Translations under genes and position numbers: made by a program
NCBI GenBank assembly: GCA_024696565.1
Contig: JAILGR010000251.1
Coordinates: 1 to 6,628, forward strand
DNA from: Acholeplasmatales bacterium
GTDB taxonomy: Bacteria > Bacillota_I > Bacilli_A > Acholeplasmatales > Anaeroplasmataceae
DNA length: 6,628 nt
Reading direction: 5' to 3'
Part shown: in pieces, positions 6,568-6,628 of the stretch
How positions within the stretch are numbered: the first letter of the stretch is position 1
Layout of the letters: every line of letters begins with the position of its first letter
The notes under the pieces: generated by a model
Seen by the model: only the letters and a program-made list of their open reading frames with translations
Databases searched by the model: none
Told to the model about the DNA's origin: nothing

Positions 6568-6628
6568 AAATTTCTTCATCAACTATTTCAGATACTCTTA
6601 ATGAAGTATTTGGTTCAATACCTTTACT
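6531..6628 (-). repeat. Right arm of the inverted repeat: antisense copy of gpsA codons 102-134
   Basis: Read on the minus strand, this segment encodes the same GpsA stretch as 6349-6446 with a single change, Ala122 to Ser, plus one silent GGT to GGC change. It begins abruptly at 6531, where the plus-strand gpsA frame loses family resemblance, and runs to the last base given, so its far end is not seen. Arms are separated by 84 bp (6447-6530). No transposase, target duplication or recombinase site is visible. It is best read as a fold-back chimera or an inverted duplication, not a separate gene. Confidence 0.93.

Noticed and set aside
6447..6628. A transposon end, invertible promoter or phase-variation switch
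   Set aside because: No recombinase gene, recognisable recombination site or target duplication is present. The arms are plain gpsA coding sequence and one arm ends at the sequence edge.
1..6628. Use of TGA as a Trp codon (Mycoplasma-type code), suggested by the low GC and absence of TGA stops
   Set aside because: All eight Trp codons checked (two in the M18 gene, two in the S1 gene, three in der, one in gpsA) are TGG, and no in-frame TGA is needed to read any gene.

Overview
The window is AT-rich chromosomal housekeeping DNA. The genes are closely packed, Arg is mostly AGA, Shine-Dalgarno sites are canonical, and promoters are of the sigma-A type with TGn-extended -10 boxes. This suggests a low-GC Firmicute (Bacillota), probably from the Bacilli / Erysipelotrichia / Mollicutes-related side. 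All eight Trp codons I could check are TGG and none of the six visible gene ends uses TGA, so the standard bacterial code fits. I do not assign a genus.

Layout: (1) 1-377 is the 3' part of a plus-strand uridine kinase gene. (2) A bidirectional hairpin terminator at about 378-414 separates it from (3) a convergent minus-strand M18 aminopeptidase gene, 419-1786. (4) A divergent promoter region at 1787-1917 fires left into the aminopeptidase and right into (5) a plus-strand operon: rluB-type rRNA pseudouridine synthase, cmk, a five-domain S1 RNA-binding protein, der, gpsA. Four of these five (cmk, S1 protein, der, gpsA) follow the conserved Firmicute cluster known from Bacillus subtilis (cmk-ypfD-...-der-gpsA). 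A second promoter probably sits in front of cmk. From cmk on, gaps are 2-24 bp.

The operon combines ribosome biogenesis and translation (RluB, Der, S1 protein) with pyrimidine nucleotide supply (Cmk) and phospholipid precursor synthesis (GpsA). The upstream uridine kinase is also a pyrimidine salvage enzyme but is a separate transcription unit.

The one real anomaly is at the right edge. Bases 6531-6628 are the reverse complement of 6349-6446 with only two mismatches, and the gpsA reading frame is wrecked exactly where this second copy begins. The two arms belong to the same gene, are 84 bp apart, and one runs to the very end of the sequence. I think a fold-back chimera at a contig end is the likeliest explanation, with a real inverted duplication as the alternative. 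I found no defence system, mobile element, CRISPR array, RNA gene or other undescribed system here.
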